A DNA stretch of 37,485 bases, taken from assembly GCF_024105665.1 (NCBI RefSeq), contig NZ_JAAAMK010000018.1:1-37485 (forward strand), written 5' to 3'. Shown one piece after another: positions 37,140 to 37,485 of the stretch. Origin of the DNA: Aliihoeflea aestuarii. GTDB taxonomy: Bacteria; Pseudomonadota; Alphaproteobacteria; Rhizobiales; Rhizobiaceae. Each line of letters opens with the position of its first letter. The stretch's first letter is position 1. Below the pieces are notes generated by a model. That model was not told the origin of the DNA. It ran no database searches and saw only the letters and a list, made by a program, of their open reading frames with translations. The translations under genes and the position numbers were made by a program.

Positions 37140-37229
37140 GGAGAGGTGGCAGAGTGGTCGAATGCACCGCACTCGAAATGCGGCATGGGTGCAAGCCCAT
37201 CGGGGGTTCGAATCCCTCCCTCTCCGCCA
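37140..37229 (+). tRNA. tRNA-Ser (anticodon CGA)
   Basis: Acceptor GGAGAGG (37140-37146) pairs with CCTCTCC (37219-37225), then discriminator G and an encoded CCA (37227-37229). The anticodon loop CTCGAAA gives CGA, reading UCG codons. The long variable arm (CATGGGTGCAAGCCCATC region) is that of serine tRNAs, and GGTTCGAATCC forms the T loop. The length is 90 bases. Confidence 0.95.
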
Positions 37230-37239
37230 TTCACCGCCG

Positions 37240-37485
37240 TGTACGACCCGGAGACATGGGTAACAGAATGTACCTAAGACATGGGTGACAACCTCGTGCC
37301 GAACGGGTTGTCGATGGTCTGCAAGGTCTTCTGTTCCAGGTCGATATATCCCAGATCGTAGTGCATGAAGCTGACGAGCCAAATGCCGTCGTCAACTTCC
37401 TTGATTCCGAGCCTTTGACCGGCGAGCACGGTTGAGACGTTGATCTTCTTTCTGTGCATGCAGACGCGGCCGCAGGCGGTGACGA
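37240..37485 (-). mobile_element. IS481-family insertion sequence, right part cut by window edge
   Basis: The end begins TGTACGACCCGGAGACATGG, with the 5'-TGT typical of IS481 ends. Two direct copies of AGACATGGGTRACA lie at 37252-37265 and 37277-37290, probably transposase binding sites. The transposase reads inward from beyond the edge. The element begins 10 bases after the CCA of tRNA-Ser. Confidence 0.8.
37274..37485 (-). CDS. IS481-family transposase, C-terminal part
   Basis: Partial gene: the reading frame runs off the right edge and ends at TAG (37274-37276). The visible 69 residues include VTACGRVCMHRKKINVS, VLAGQRLGIKEVDDGIWLVS and the terminal NPFGTRLSPMS, which match the C-terminal beta-rich tail of IS481-type DDE transposases. 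The catalytic core lies outside the window, so whether the element is intact cannot be judged. The ATG at 37459 is internal, not the start. Confidence 0.85.
   Translation of the reverse strand, partial: VTACGRVCMHRKKINVSTVLAGQRLGIKEVDDGIWLVSFMHYDLGYIDLEQKTLQTIDNPFGTRLSPMS

Noticed and set aside
36934-37230. Short minus-strand frame beginning MAEREGFEPP
   Set aside because: This is the classic false translation of the complement of a tRNA-Ser gene.

Overview
The window is GC-rich chromosomal DNA from an alphaproteobacterium, most likely of the order Hyphomicrobiales (Rhizobiales). The evidence is the stand-alone F1 operon atpH-A-G-D-C with no F0 genes, leuS followed by lptE, a usg gene, an sbp-cysTWA-cysHDN operon with an APS-type reductase, and many copies of the CCTGTGACGAGCACAGG palindromic repeat. 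The genus cannot be fixed from this sequence. Most genes are core metabolism and are densely packed.

Layout. 1-5148: a repeat element, acs (acetyl-CoA synthetase), usg, an SLC13/DASS anion transporter and yggS. 5224-9388: leuS, lptE overlapping it, and a PlsC-like acyltransferase. 9329-10025: an unusual stretch in which the acyltransferase/transaldolase intergenic region is present twice in diverged form, with a 20-codon fossil of the acyltransferase 3' end. 10023-14489: a small transaldolase, priA, an AT-richer rhuM-family gene that looks inserted, and a small membrane protein. 14701-19819: the F1 ATP synthase operon, with a small Cys-rich YHS/TRASH-like gene between atpD and atpC. 20273-21466: an AI-2E family (PerM-like) membrane protein. 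21739-28853: a seven-gene sulfate uptake and activation operon. 28856-29821: a PLP-dependent serine/threonine dehydratase-like enzyme. 29898-37021: two divergent operons around an IclR regulator, dctPQM (TRAP importer) on one side and acyl-CoA ligase, SDR dehydrogenase and a two-domain PPC/DUF296 protein on the other. 37140-37229: tRNA-Ser(CGA). From about 37240 to the right edge: the end of an IS481-family element.

How the genes work together. The cys operon imports sulfate (Sbp, CysTWA), adenylates it (CysDN) and reduces APS directly (CysH with four FeS cysteines; no APS kinase is fused to CysN). The TRAP-IclR-ligase-SDR-PPC block reads as one catabolic unit for an unidentified carboxylic acid: import, CoA activation and oxidation, with a PPC protein of unknown role. 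It is the best candidate here for an undescribed system. Four composite palindromic elements lie at gene 3' ends, three of them in convergent gaps. There is no CRISPR array, prophage or restriction system in the window.
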